The notes below the pieces were generated by a model. The model did not search any database and was not told the origin of the DNA. It saw only the letters and a program-made list of their open reading frames with translations. This document shows, piece by piece, positions 27,599 through 35,522 of a stretch of 64,000 nucleotides of DNA; position 1 is the stretch's first letter; each line of letters starts with the position of its first letter. This DNA comes from Stutzerimonas kunmingensis (lineage in GTDB: Bacteria > Pseudomonadota > Gammaproteobacteria > Pseudomonadales > Pseudomonadaceae), in contig NZ_CP090366.1 of assembly GCF_021432085.1 (NCBI RefSeq), positions 2,914,001 through 2,978,000 of the forward strand. The letters run 5' to 3'. The translations under genes were made by a program, and so were the position numbers.

Positions 27599-29050
27599 AT
27601 GGCCCTGCCGACCTTACGCATCATCGGTTTTATCCTCGGCATTTTCCTGATCACCCTGGCCGTCAGCATGATCATTCCGATGCTGACCCTGCTGGCATTC
27701 GAACGCACCGATGACCTGCAGGCATTCATCTGGGGCAGCCTGATCACCTTTTCCTGCGGCTTCGCCCTTGTCGCACCGGGTAGACCGGCCAACACCAACC
27801 TGCGGCCGCGCGACATGTACTTCCTGACCACGATCAGCTGGGTGGTGGTCTGCTGTTTCGCCGCCTTGCCGCTGATGCTGATCCAGCACATCAGCTATTC
27901 GGACGCCTTCTTCGAAACCATGTCCGGTATCACCACCACTGGCGCCACCGTGCTCTCGGGACTGGATAGCGCATCGCCCGGGCTGCTGATGTGGCGCTCG
28001 CTGCTGCACTGGCTGGGTGGCATCGGCTTCATCGGCATGGCGATCGCGATTCTGCCCCTGCTGCGAGTCGGTGGCATGAGGCTGTTCCAGACCGAGTCCT
28101 CGGACTGGTCGGAGAAGGTGATGCCGCGCTCGCACGTGGCCGGGCAGTACCTGCTGGTCATCTACGTGACGTTTACCGTCGCCGCGTTTCTGGCCTTCCT
28201 GTTGACCGGCATGAGCATGTTCGATGCCATCAACCATGCGATGTCGACCGTCGCCACTGGCGGCTTTTCCACCTCCGATGCATCGATGGGCAAGTTCGGG
28301 CCGTCCGCGCACTGGGTCGCCGTGTTCTTCATGATTCTCGGCAGCCTGCCGTTCACCCTGTACGTGATGACGCTGCGAGGCCACCGCACGGCGTTGCTCA
28401 AGGATCAGCAGGTGCGAGGCTTCGTCCTGATGCTCGCCATGACCAGCGTGCTGTTCAGCGGCTGGTATTGGCTGAACAATGACATTCCGGCGCTGGATGC
28501 ACTGCGCATCGTGACCTTCAGCGTGGTTTCCGTGGTTACCACGACCGGTTTCGCGGTGGATGACTACACCCAGTGGGGCGGTTTCGCCGTCATGGCATTT
28601 TTCTACCTGACCTTCGTCGGCGGCTGCTCGGGCTCGACGTCAGGCGGGCTGAAGATGTTCCGCTTCCAGGTGGCCTACTCGCTGCTACGCGCCAACTTCA
28701 AGCAGCTGATTCACCCCCGCGCGGTAATCCGCCAGCAGTACAACGGGCACAATCTGGACGAAGAAATCGTTCGCTCGATCCTGACCTTTTCCTTTTTCAT
28801 CACCATGACCATCGGCGTACTGGCGCTGTGCCTGGCGCTGCTGGGCCTCGACCCGATCACCGCGCTCACGGGCGCGGCGACCGCGGTCTGCAACGTCGGC
28901 CCGGGGCTGGGCGAGATCATCGGGCCAGCCGGCAACTTCTCCACACTGCCCGACACGGCAAAATGGCTGCTGTCGATCGGCATGCTGCTGGGACGCCTGG
29001 AGATCATCACGGTGCTGGTGCTGCTGACCCCGGCCTTCTGGCGCCACTGA
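27599..29050 (+). CDS. trkH: Trk potassium uptake protein TrkH
   Basis: 483 residues, standard length for the K+-translocating subunit. Four P-loop selectivity segments are visible: ITTTGATV, VATGGFST, VTTTGFAV and VCNVGPGL, each with the key Gly. About 10-12 transmembrane helices. It works with the cytoplasmic NAD-binding TrkA (not in this window). The ATG at 27599 gives MALPTLRIIGFILG, the family start; the frame is open further upstream but without a ribosome binding site. Confidence 0.95.
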   Translation: MALPTLRIIGFILGIFLITLAVSMIIPMLTLLAFERTDDLQAFIWGSLITFSCGFALVAPGRPANTNLRPRDMYFLTTISWVVVCCFAALPLMLIQHISYSDAFFETMSGITTTGATVLSGLDSASPGLLMWRSLLHWLGGIGFIGMAIAILPLLRVGGMRLFQTESSDWSEKVMPRSHVAGQYLLVIYVTFTVAAFLAFLLTGMSMFDAINHAMSTVATGGFSTSDASMGKFGPSAHWVAVFFMILGSLPFTLYVMTLRGHRTALLKDQQVRGFVLMLAMTSVLFSGWYWLNNDIPALDALRIVTFSVVSVVTTTGFAVDDYTQWGGFAVMAFFYLTFVGGCSGSTSGGLKMFRFQVAYSLLRANFKQLIHPRAVIRQQYNGHNLDEEIVRSILTFSFFITMTIGVLALCLALLGLDPITALTGAATAVCNVGPGLGEIIGPAGNFSTLPDTAKWLLSIGMLLGRLEIITVLVLLTPAFWRH

Positions 29051-29051
29051 C

Positions 29052-29993
29052 TTAGGCCGCGGCGCCGGAGCCGCGCTTGAACAGCCGGCCGCCAAGCGTA
29101 ACCAACGCCAACACCACGCCGCCGGCGATGATGCCGAATGCGGCGTCGAGCAGCGTCGGCAACAGGCCGCCGAGTACCGCTCCGATATAGGGCAGTCCGA
29201 GCGCTTCGTGGGCGCTGTTCTCGATGAAATGATGCACAGCGCGAATACCGTGGGTGAGGATGCCGCCGCCCACCATGAACATTGCAGCGGTGCCGATGAC
29301 CGACAGCGACTTCATCAGCCACGGCGCGACGCTCAGAATGCATCGCCCGATGGCGCTGGCCACACCGCTGGCCCGCTTGCTCAGGGCCAGACCAAGATCG
29401 TCGAGCTTGACGATGGCGGCTACCAGCCCGTAGACGCCTATCGTCATCAGGATGGCGATGCCCACCAGAACCATGACCTGCTGACTGAACGACGCGGCCG
29501 CGACCGTGCCGAGGGTGATGGCGATGATTTCGGCGGAGAGGATGAAGTCGGTACGCACCGCGCCGCTGATCTTTTTCTTCTCGAACGCCACCATGTCCAC
29601 GGACGGGTCGGCGAGCGCCTTCACCGTCTCCGCGTGATCGCTGTCATCGCTATGAAGGAAGCGGTGCGCCAGCTTCTCGAACCCCTCGTAACAGAGAAAC
29701 GCGCCGCCGAGCATCAACAGCGGTGTGATTGCCCAGGGCAGAAAGGCACTGATCAGCAGCGCAGCGGGGACCAGGATCGCCTTGTTGCGAAACGAGCCCT
29801 TGGCCACTGCCCACACCACAGGCAGTTCCCGGTCGGCATTCACCCCGGTCACCTGCTGCGCATTGAGTGCCAGATCGTCGCCCAGTACGCCAGCGGTCTT
29901 CTTGGCCGCCACCTTGGTCATGAGCGAGACGTCGTCGAGTACGGTCGCAATATCGTCTATTAACGCGAGCAGGCTGGTGGCCAATTGGGTCAC
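29052..29993 (-). CDS. DUF808 (YedI-like) inner membrane protein
   Basis: 313 residues. The start [20 protein letters not shown] (about 6-25) and [20 protein letters not shown] (about 26-45) are hallmark DUF808 segments, and five or six transmembrane helices follow. Role unknown, proposed by some to be a transporter. It converges on trkH with a 1-base gap and lies 70 bases downstream of an AraC-type regulator gene. Confidence 0.85.
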   Translation of the reverse strand: MTQLATSLLALIDDIATVLDDVSLMTKVAAKKTAGVLGDDLALNAQQVTGVNADRELPVVWAVAKGSFRNKAILVPAALLISAFLPWAITPLLMLGGAFLCYEGFEKLAHRFLHSDDSDHAETVKALADPSVDMVAFEKKKISGAVRTDFILSAEIIAITLGTVAAASFSQQVMVLVGIAILMTIGVYGLVAAIVKLDDLGLALSKRASGVASAIGRCILSVAPWLMKSLSVIGTAAMFMVGGGILTHGIRAVHHFIENSAHEALGLPYIGAVLGGLLPTLLDAAFGIIAGGVVLALVTLGGRLFKRGSGAAA

Positions 29994-30063
29994 TCCATCA
30001 TGGAAAGGCGCATATAAGTAACCGATCTTCTCTAGCTAAGGCTATGTGGGCTTTCACAGGTTC

Positions 30064-31077
30064 CTACTGGCGTGAGCGCGCGGCCAGACGGTATTCGCCG
30101 GGCGTGACGCCGAACCAGCGCTTGAACGCCCGGTAGAAATTGCTCGGATCGGCGAAGCCAAGCAGATAGGCGATTTCCAGCGGCGCCAGGTCCGGCTGGG
30201 CGAGGTGCTGCACCGCCAGATCGCGACGCGTATCGTCGAGCAATTGCTGGAAGCTGCTGCCCTCCTCCTGCAAACGCCGTTGCAGGGTGCGCTCCGACAG
30301 GCAAAGCGCCTGCGCCACGACTTCGCGCCTGGGCTCGCCCTGCGGCAGCAATCGACAGAGTATCTGCCGCGCGCGATGCATAACTTTGCTGTCGGAGAAG
30401 CGCGAGAGGTACTCACCGGCGAAACGATCGTGCAATTGCGCCAGCGCTTCGTTGGCGGTCGGCAAAGGCATTTCCACATCCTCTTCGCGAAACAGCAACG
30501 CGTAGCGAGGCGCGTCGAAGCGCAAAGGCGCCTGGAACAGCTGCCGATAGGGCTCCAGATCATCCGGCGGTTGGCCCTGAAAGCTGACTTCCAGCGGCAG
30601 CAACGGCGTTCCGGTGAGCCAGCGGCAGAATGTCAGGCAACCTGCAAGGGAGCCTTCGGCACTTTGCCTAGCTGGCGGCAAGCGGTCGCCGATTATCGTC
30701 AGACTCAACCGATAGCCCTGCGCGCAGGGCCGGAAATCCAGATCGGCACCCTCGGCGATGATCCGCTGGTAGCGCACCAGTCTGGCGAAGCCTTCCTTGA
30801 GATTGCGGCTGGACATCAGTGCATAACCGACAACATTCAGTGCAGCCGGCCGCGCCTGGCGCGCCATATTCAGGCCAATCGCGGGGTCACCGGAAACCAC
30901 CACAGCGCTTTGCCACAGGCGCGTCATGTCGTCCTGAGCAAAGCGCGCGTCAGGATCGCTCAAGGCGGCATAGTCCAGATGCAGCTCAATGAACAACTGG
31001 CGGCAATCGATCCCGGCGGATTCCAGGGCCTGGACGATACCGAGCGCCCAGCTCGAGGAAGTGGTGCGTTCGGTCAT
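30064..31077 (-). CDS. AraC-family regulator with arabinose-binding-like N-terminal domain
   Basis: 337 residues. The N-terminal region (about 20-205) matches the Arabinose_bd-type domain of OruR/ArgR-like Pseudomonas regulators; the C-terminal pair of helix-turn-helices (about 235-335) ends with EIAYLLGFADPSNFYRAFKRW and GVTPGEYR, the AraC signature. The ATG at 31077 is favoured over a start 26 codons upstream that has no conserved sequence. Its target and effector are unknown; DUF808 lies downstream on the same strand. Confidence 0.85.
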   Translation of the reverse strand: MTERTTSSSWALGIVQALESAGIDCRQLFIELHLDYAALSDPDARFAQDDMTRLWQSAVVVSGDPAIGLNMARQARPAALNVVGYALMSSRNLKEGFARLVRYQRIIAEGADLDFRPCAQGYRLSLTIIGDRLPPARQSAEGSLAGCLTFCRWLTGTPLLPLEVSFQGQPPDDLEPYRQLFQAPLRFDAPRYALLFREEDVEMPLPTANEALAQLHDRFAGEYLSRFSDSKVMHRARQILCRLLPQGEPRREVVAQALCLSERTLQRRLQEEGSSFQQLLDDTRRDLAVQHLAQPDLAPLEIAYLLGFADPSNFYRAFKRWFGVTPGEYRLAARSRQ

Positions 31078-31201
31078 GGGGTTTCTTGTTCTTCGATAGG
31101 TGGGGCAGCTGCGCCCAAGGCTACTAAACTGGCCCTGATTGTCACTGACACGCAAGGTTAGCGATGACTAGTCTGTGCGCGACAATAACAGGAGGTACGC
31201 C

Positions 31202-31519
31202 ATGAGTACGCAAACCGCCGAACGCTTCAGCCGCTTTGCCGATTTCTATCCGCTCTATCTCGCCGAGCACAGCAACCCCACCTGCCGTCGCCTGCACTTC
31301 GTCGGTAGCCTGCTGGTGTTGGGCATACTTGGCTACGCACTCTTTACTCAGCAGTGGCTCTGGTTGCTGGCGATGCCGGTGGCCGGTTATGGCTTCGCCT
31401 GGGTCGGCCACTTTATCTTCGAGAAGAACCGGCCGGCGACATTCCAGTATCCGCTCTACAGCTTTCTCGGCGATTGGGTGATGTTCAAGGACATGCTGAC
31501 GGGCCGGATTCGCTTCTGA
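31202..31519 (+). CDS. DUF962 / Mpo1-like membrane protein
   Basis: 105 residues. EHSNPTCRRLHFVGS (about 21-35) carries the conserved His residues of the Mpo1 family, and WVGHFIFEKNRPATFQYP (about 64-81) the second set. Two or three transmembrane helices lie between. Yeast Mpo1 is an Fe(II)-dependent dioxygenase that shortens 2-hydroxy fatty acids; the bacterial role is untested. A strong AGGAGG ribosome binding site fixes the ATG at 31202. Confidence 0.85.
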   Translation: MSTQTAERFSRFADFYPLYLAEHSNPTCRRLHFVGSLLVLGILGYALFTQQWLWLLAMPVAGYGFAWVGHFIFEKNRPATFQYPLYSFLGDWVMFKDMLTGRIRF

Positions 31520-31572
31520 GCCTGATGACAGCGGCTATCCGACCGGTGCCATCATTGTTTTCATCCTCTGGT

Positions 31573-31601
31573 TTGGCGATGCGGCGTTGCTTGGTTATGA
31601 T
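31573..31601 (+). promoter_or_regulatory. Candidate sigma-70 promoter for cyaB
   Basis: TTGGCG (31573-31578), a 17-base spacer, and TATGAT (31596-31601) with a preceding TGGT. It would give a leader of about 170 bases before cyaB. A perfect 6-bp stem (GTCACC / GGTGAC) lies in that leader at about 31680-31698. Confidence 0.5.
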
Positions 31602-31776
31602 CTGACGGCTTTCGCGCGGGCCGGCCATCGCCGAGCTGGCCCCGTGATCGCGAGACTGTCGCTGATGTGCTCGAAAGCTGTCACCTTCGCAGGGTGACCC
31701 GACGATCGAGCCTGGCGTCAGGCTGCAAGGCGCGCGAGAACGGCGTCGAAAAAACTACCAGGGATCGTACGCACAC

Positions 31777-33165
31777 ATGACTTCCACTACGGTTGAGCGC
31801 CGCAATGGCCTCGCCACTCGCCCGTTGCGCGAGTACTACTCCCGCGTGCTCGCCTACCTGATCTGCGCCGCAACGCTGGCAGCCGGTACCTACACCCAGT
31901 ATTTCTCGATGGACCTGCTGTGGATGGTGCCGTATACCCTGCTCTATCCGCACCTGGCCTATCACCTGAGCTATCGCTTCAAGCGCGATAACCCAGAGCG
32001 TACGGCGCAGGTTCTGCTCTGCCTGGATGCCTTGAACGCCGGCGCCGGCATATTGCTGCTCGGTTTTTCGATCGTGCCCAGCCTGATGTTTCTGCTGACA
32101 CTCAGCTTCAGCGCGCTGGTGAGCGGCAGCCTGCGCAACCTCGCCATCTCGCTGATCTGCGTGGGTGTCGGGGTCGGCCTGGCATCTCTCGTGGTGCCCC
32201 TGAGCTACCGCGGTACCACACCGCCACTGGTTTCTCTGGTGAGCATCCTGTTCACGACCTTTTACATATGCGCCACCGCCTACTTCGTGCACCAGCAGGG
32301 CCAGCGCCTCGCCCAGGCGCGCAAGGAGATCGAAACGGAGCAGGCCAAGGCCGCGCGTCTGGCACGCAACCTCGCCAAGTACCTCTCGCCCCAGGTGTGG
32401 GAGTCGATCTTCACTGGCAAACGCAGCGTTCGCCTGGAAACCCAGCGCAAGCGGCTCACCGTGTTCTTCTCCGACATCAAGGGATTCACCGAGCTGGCCG
32501 AGGAACTGGAGGCCGAGGCCCTTACCGACCTGCTCAACAACTACCTAAACGAGATGTCGAAGATTGCCCTGAAGTACGGTGGCACCATCGACAAGTTCGT
32601 CGGCGACTGCGTGATGGTGTTCTTCGGTGACCCTTCCAGCCAGGGTGCCAAGAAAGACGCGGTGGCAGCGGTTTCCATGGCCATCGCCATGCGCAAACAC
32701 ATGAAGGTGCTGCGCCAGCAATGGCGCGCACAGGGCATTACCAAACCCATGGAAATCCGCATGGGTATCAACACCGGTTATTGCACGGTGGGCAACTTCG
32801 GCGCCGATACGCGCATGGACTACACCATCATCGGGCGCGAAGTGAACCTGGCCAGCCGTCTTGAAAGCGCCGCCGAGGCCAGCGAGATCCTGATCTCCCA
32901 CGAAACCTATTCGCTGATCAAGGACGTCATCATGTGCCGCGACAAGGGCCAGATCACGGTCAAGGGTTTCTCCCGCCCGGTGCAGATCTACCAGGTGGTG
33001 GACTTCCGCCGCGACCTTGGCGCCACCTGCAGTTTCGTCGAGCATGAACTCCCCGGCTTCTCCATGTACCTGGATACCAACGGCGTGCAGAACTTCGACA
33101 AGGAGCGCGTGATTCAGGCACTGCAGCAAGCGGCCGAGAAACTTCGCGACAAGGTCATCCTCTGA
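31777..33165 (+). CDS. cyaB: Membrane adenylate cyclase, class III with MASE2 domain
   Basis: 462 residues, the size and layout of P. aeruginosa CyaB: six transmembrane helices in a MASE2 sensor (about 20-175), a short coiled linker, then a catalytic domain (about 225-405). Metal Asp residues are in FFSDIKGFTEL and FVGDCVMVFFGD, the transition-state Asn/Arg in GREVNLASRLES, and the adenine-selecting Lys and Asp in GTIDKFVGD and MDYTIIG. It makes cAMP, which in Pseudomonas activates Vfr and virulence genes. Confidence 0.93.
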   Translation: MTSTTVERRNGLATRPLREYYSRVLAYLICAATLAAGTYTQYFSMDLLWMVPYTLLYPHLAYHLSYRFKRDNPERTAQVLLCLDALNAGAGILLLGFSIVPSLMFLLTLSFSALVSGSLRNLAISLICVGVGVGLASLVVPLSYRGTTPPLVSLVSILFTTFYICATAYFVHQQGQRLAQARKEIETEQAKAARLARNLAKYLSPQVWESIFTGKRSVRLETQRKRLTVFFSDIKGFTELAEELEAEALTDLLNNYLNEMSKIALKYGGTIDKFVGDCVMVFFGDPSSQGAKKDAVAAVSMAIAMRKHMKVLRQQWRAQGITKPMEIRMGINTGYCTVGNFGADTRMDYTIIGREVNLASRLESAAEASEILISHETYSLIKDVIMCRDKGQITVKGFSRPVQIYQVVDFRRDLGATCSFVEHELPGFSMYLDTNGVQNFDKERVIQALQQAAEKLRDKVIL

Positions 33166-33214
33166 TTCTCTGACCGCTGGCGGCCAGCCGTTGACTAACC
33201 GAATCTGGCCAAGT

Positions 33215-33368
33215 GCCCTGTTTGGTAAGTTCAGTTGGTCAATTTCGGCGCCCAAGGCCCCGATACGGTGTTGCAGCTCCTCGCCATAGCCCGCTATGAC
33301 TCGTCGCAGCGCCTTGTCTTGGAGCCATGTTCATCCGAACTTGCCTCAACCAACTCACCGCACAGACC
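33215..33368 (+). repeat. Dispersed MITE-like repeat, copy B (full length)
   Basis: About 154 bases, matching copy C over its whole length and copy A outside a central deletion. An internal perfect hairpin CATAGC-CC-GCTATG lies at 33285-33298. Ends are inverted (GCCCTGT left, ACAGACC right). It lies between cyaB and an AraC-type gene, and ends 35 bases before that gene's start codon, so it may carry or displace its promoter. Confidence 0.85.
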
Positions 33369-33403
33369 AATGGTCAGCGGGCCTGCTTCGGGACAGCCGC
33401 CAG

Positions 33404-34162
33404 ATGCTATCGCTGCGCAACTACCATCATCACCTCATTGCCCACAGCCACGAACATCCGCAACTGGTGTTCGGCCTGAAAGGACTGCTGGAATTCGAGA
33501 TTGCCGGGCGCGGCAGCCGCGTCGGCGGGCAGAGTCTCGCGGTAATTCCGTCCGCCACTCACCATGCCTGTGCCAGTGTCACCGGCAGTCATTGCCTGGT
33601 GCTCGATCTCCCGTCGGAGAGCTGGGTTCGTCAGCGCTTGGGCCACCACACCGAACCCAGCCTGCGTCTGATCGATCGGCCGGATACCGTGCGCCTGAAC
33701 GCCAGCCAGCAGCGCTTGGTCGCCTGGCTGGCGCACAGCCCGATCAACGATCCATTGATTGCCGAACAGGGCGCCGTACTACTGCTCGCCAGTCTGGCCA
33801 GTGGGCAACATATCCACCATGACCAGCACGCACTGCCGGTCGCCACTATCGACGCCTTCATCGATCAGCATCTATCCCACCCGCTTCAGGTTGCCGACCT
33901 GGCCCGTATCGCCGGGTTGTCGGTGGCCGGTCTGCACGCGCGCTTTCTTCGCGAGACGGGCCGAACGCCGATGGAACACGTACGCCAGCGCCGCTTGCAG
34001 CATGCCGAGGCGCTGTTGCACGACACCCGCCTGCCGATCGGCGAGATCGCCGCGCAGGTGGGCTATGCCTCGCAAAGCGCCTTCACCGCCGCACTGGTTC
34101 GCGCACGAGGCTGCACACCGCGCGCACTGCGACGCGAGCTGCGCGACAAAACCGGTGACTGA
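33404..34162 (+). CDS. AraC-family regulator with cupin-like N-terminus
   Basis: 252 residues. An N-terminal cupin-type domain (about 1-110; HSHEHPQLVFGLKGLLEFEI) is followed by an AraC DNA-binding pair (about 150-248; AGLSVAGLHARFLRETGRTPMEHV, GYASQSAFTAALVRARG). The ATG at 33404 is the family-like start; the frame upstream runs into repeat copy B. It is followed on the same strand by a DMT exporter gene 127 bases away, a common regulator-exporter pairing. Confidence 0.83.
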   Translation: MLSLRNYHHHLIAHSHEHPQLVFGLKGLLEFEIAGRGSRVGGQSLAVIPSATHHACASVTGSHCLVLDLPSESWVRQRLGHHTEPSLRLIDRPDTVRLNASQQRLVAWLAHSPINDPLIAEQGAVLLLASLASGQHIHHDQHALPVATIDAFIDQHLSHPLQVADLARIAGLSVAGLHARFLRETGRTPMEHVRQRRLQHAEALLHDTRLPIGEIAAQVGYASQSAFTAALVRARGCTPRALRRELRDKTGD

Positions 34163-34289
34163 CGCGACAGACACACTCCAAGCCACGGCCTAGCATGGTC
34201 CTGATTCGCAAGGTTCAGGTAGCCATGACCCCACTCTTTTTTTTCCCCGCCACTTCACGCACACACCACTCGCTCGGGTGGATCGTTCC

Positions 34290-35168
34290 ATGACGCCGCG
34301 CAACGCGCTGTTGGCCATCCATCTCGGCGCGCTGATGTTCGGCCTGTCCGGCGTGCTCGGAAAACTGGCCGAAAGCTCGGCGCTGATCATCACCTTTGGT
34401 CGTGCACTGTTCGCCGTGTTGGCCCTGCTGCTGGTGGCGCAGTTGCTGCGGCCCAGCGGGGCGACGCCAAACTGGCGGCAGCGTGGCGGTCTGGCCTTGG
34501 GCGGGCTGTTGCTGGGTGCGCACTGGTTGACGTTCTTCATCGCAGTGAAGATCGCTGGCGTCGGCATTGCAACCCTAGGCTTTGCCAGCTTCCCCGCCTT
34601 CACCGTGCTGCTCGAAGGCCTGTTGTTCCGCGAACGCACCCGCGCCATCGAGTTCGCCATGGTCGGGCTGGTCTGTGCCGGCCTGCTGCTTGTCGCGCCG
34701 GCGTTCGATCTGAGCAGCGGACCGACTGCCGGATTGCTCTACGGTGTGCTTTCCGGCCTGCTGTTCGCGCTCCTGTCGCTGCTCAACCGTGCCGTCACCC
34801 GCGGCCTCGATCCGGTTCGCTCGGCGCTCTGGCAGAACCTGGCGATCCTCGCAGCCCTGCTGCCATTCTGCTGGTCGGCGATACCTGCGATACCCGCGCA
34901 GGACTGGCTCTGGCTTGCTCTGCTCGGCGTGCTCTGCACCGGACTCGCACACAGCCTGTTCGTCGCTAGCCTGCGGGTCCTGAAGGCGCGCACGACGTCG
35001 GTGATCTTCGCTCTCGAACCGGTCTACGGCATCGCCTTCGCCTGGTGGCTGTTCGGCGAGCAGCCGACGCTACGCATGCTGCTCGGCGGCGCCTTGATCA
35101 TCATCGCCAGCGTGGTTACCAGCCGCTTGAAAAGCCCGCCGAGTGTCGTTCCGAAACTGGCCAGCTGA
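34290..35168 (+). CDS. DMT/EamA-family transporter
   Basis: 292 residues with 10 predicted transmembrane helices in two EamA repeats. LEPVYGIAFAWWLFGEQPTLRMLLGG near the C-terminus (over about 20 residues, positions 246-271) is the typical end of the second repeat. Probably exports a metabolite or amino acid; the substrate is unknown. The ATG at 34290 is preferred to a GTG four codons earlier. It converges on the SelW-like gene. Confidence 0.82.
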   Translation: MTPRNALLAIHLGALMFGLSGVLGKLAESSALIITFGRALFAVLALLLVAQLLRPSGATPNWRQRGGLALGGLLLGAHWLTFFIAVKIAGVGIATLGFASFPAFTVLLEGLLFRERTRAIEFAMVGLVCAGLLLVAPAFDLSSGPTAGLLYGVLSGLLFALLSLLNRAVTRGLDPVRSALWQNLAILAALLPFCWSAIPAIPAQDWLWLALLGVLCTGLAHSLFVASLRVLKARTTSVIFALEPVYGIAFAWWLFGEQPTLRMLLGGALIIIASVVTSRLKSPPSVVPKLAS

Positions 35169-35171
35169 CGC

Positions 35172-35453
35172 TCAGCGGTCGTTATGCCCCAACGAGCGCT
35201 GCGGGTCGATGCGATCACGCACGCGCTGCTTGAGCTCCTTCGCCTCGGGAAAACCGCCGTCGAGCTTGCGCTCCCAGATCTGCACGCCATCGCAGCTGAT
35301 ATGGAAGGTTCCGCCTGTGGCGGGCACCAGACACACGCGGCCCAGGTCATCGGCAAAGGTCGACAGCAGCTCCTGTGCGAGCCAGGCAGCACGCAGCAGC
35401 CACTGACACTGGGTGCAATACGTAATGACGATTTCCGGTTTGCTTGCGGTCAT
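35172..35453 (-). CDS. SelT/SelW/SelH-family thioredoxin-like protein (Cys form)
   Basis: 93 residues with the redox motif CTQC (13-16) in ITYCTQCQWLLRAAWLAQEL, the Rdx family signature; animal SelW has Sec in the second Cys position. GTFHISCDGVQIWERK follows. These are small thioredoxin-fold redox proteins of unclear partner. It converges with the DMT gene (3 bases apart) and is divergent from plpD. Confidence 0.88.
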   Translation of the reverse strand: MTASKPEIVITYCTQCQWLLRAAWLAQELLSTFADDLGRVCLVPATGGTFHISCDGVQIWERKLDGGFPEAKELKQRVRDRIDPQRSLGHNDR

Positions 35454-35522
35454 TCAGGACAGCTCCGAAGGGAGATACGGCAGCCTATAATAGCCGCCTC
35501 TCCACCCTTCCCCGGTTCAGCC

